From JBQTIU01 sp052387815 (lineage in GTDB: Bacteria; Pseudomonadota; Alphaproteobacteria; CACIAM-22H2): a stretch of DNA of 50,613 bases. Position 1 is the stretch's first letter; each line of letters begins with the position of its first letter. A program made the position numbers and the translations under genes. Of the stretch, positions 50,461 through 50,613 are shown piece by piece. The notes below the pieces were generated by a model. The model searched no databases. It was given only the letters and a program-made list of their open reading frames with translations, and was not told the DNA's origin. The DNA lies in NCBI GenBank assembly GCA_052387815.1, contig JBQTIU010000114.1, positions 1 to 50,613 on the forward strand, given 5' to 3'.

Positions 50461-50613
50461 ATGGCCACCTCGCTCGTGAGCGCCGCCGCCCGGCCGCCCG
50501 CGCTCGCCGATGTCGACGGCGTCGAGCGCCGGGCCTGCTCGCGGGCGCTCGAATGGTGGCGCGAGATGGCGGCGCCGCGCCCCTATCCCGCCCGCGCTCA
50601 AGTGACGGCCAAG
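50461..50613 (+). CDS. Start of an uncharacterised gene, cut by the window edge
   Basis: An open frame from ATG 50461 with GGAG 8-11 bases upstream runs to the right edge (51 codons). The segment ALEWWREMAAPRPYPARAQV recalls the W-x-x-x-R-x-x-R-x-P start of PAS_5-type proteins, which are common in this group, but this is a weak resemblance. Nothing more can be said without the rest. Confidence 0.5.
   Translation, partial: MATSLVSAAARPPALADVDGVERRACSRALEWWREMAAPRPYPARAQVTAK

Overview
This is a GC-rich, gene-dense chromosomal segment of a Gram-negative alphaproteobacterium, most likely Rhodospirillales-like. The grounds are the gene order rpmH-rnpA-yidD-yidC-engB-argB, a DUF2336 protein, the dapD/dapE and def-fmt-truA groups, ffs-dnaX-ybaB-recR, and kdsB, which implies Kdo-containing lipopolysaccharide. 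No tRNA, rRNA or CRISPR array was recognised; the one structural RNA is the 4.5S signal recognition particle RNA.

Layout. 1-1.2 kb: 3' remnant of a DUF1156-type DNA methyltransferase, cut at its catalytic motif by a decayed IS1595-family element (1.2-1.9 kb). 2-7.4 kb: an M20 amidohydrolase, gamma-glutamyltransferase, an RlmI-type rRNA methyltransferase and a PEP-mutase/isocitrate-lyase family enzyme. 7.4-11 kb (minus strand): a sensor kinase, a flavin disulfide oxidoreductase and a TVP38/TMEM64 protein. 11.2-15.6 kb: the rpmH-yidC-engB-argB housekeeping run. 15.6-22 kb: a frameshifted DUF2336 gene, lysine biosynthesis (dapD, dapE), a YbaK deacylase, and truA-fmt-def.

22-26.8 kb is an accessory island. 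It holds a decayed HigB-like toxin and a decayed YhaV-like toxin lying tail to tail, then an intact three-gene cassette (HEPN protein, KGGVGR-type SIMIBI ATPase, second P-loop ATPase), then two HigA-type antitoxin genes without intact toxins. The three-gene cassette is the best candidate for an undescribed conflict or defence system. 26.8-30.2 kb is an NMT1/TauA-type ABC importer operon.

30.2-35.3 kb carries rmuC, a 132-bp MITE-like element between rmuC and recR, recR-ybaB-dnaX, the SRP RNA and nudC. 35.3-45.8 kb holds a purine permease and a long peptide/amide utilisation operon: two M20 proteins (one with altered metal ligands), a creatinase-like M24 protein, and a Dpp-type ABC transporter with both ATPases fused in one chain. 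46.0-47.85 kb is a second accessory module, a DUF3696-type ATPase overlapping a PIN-like nuclease, again with a defence-like layout. The right end has pheA, kdsB, a membrane-anchored cytochrome c and the start of another gene.

A GC-rich palindromic repeat family (copies near 14.5, 31.35 and 50.33 kb) and the MITE lie directly against gene ends. In two cases they contribute the stop codon of the neighbouring gene.
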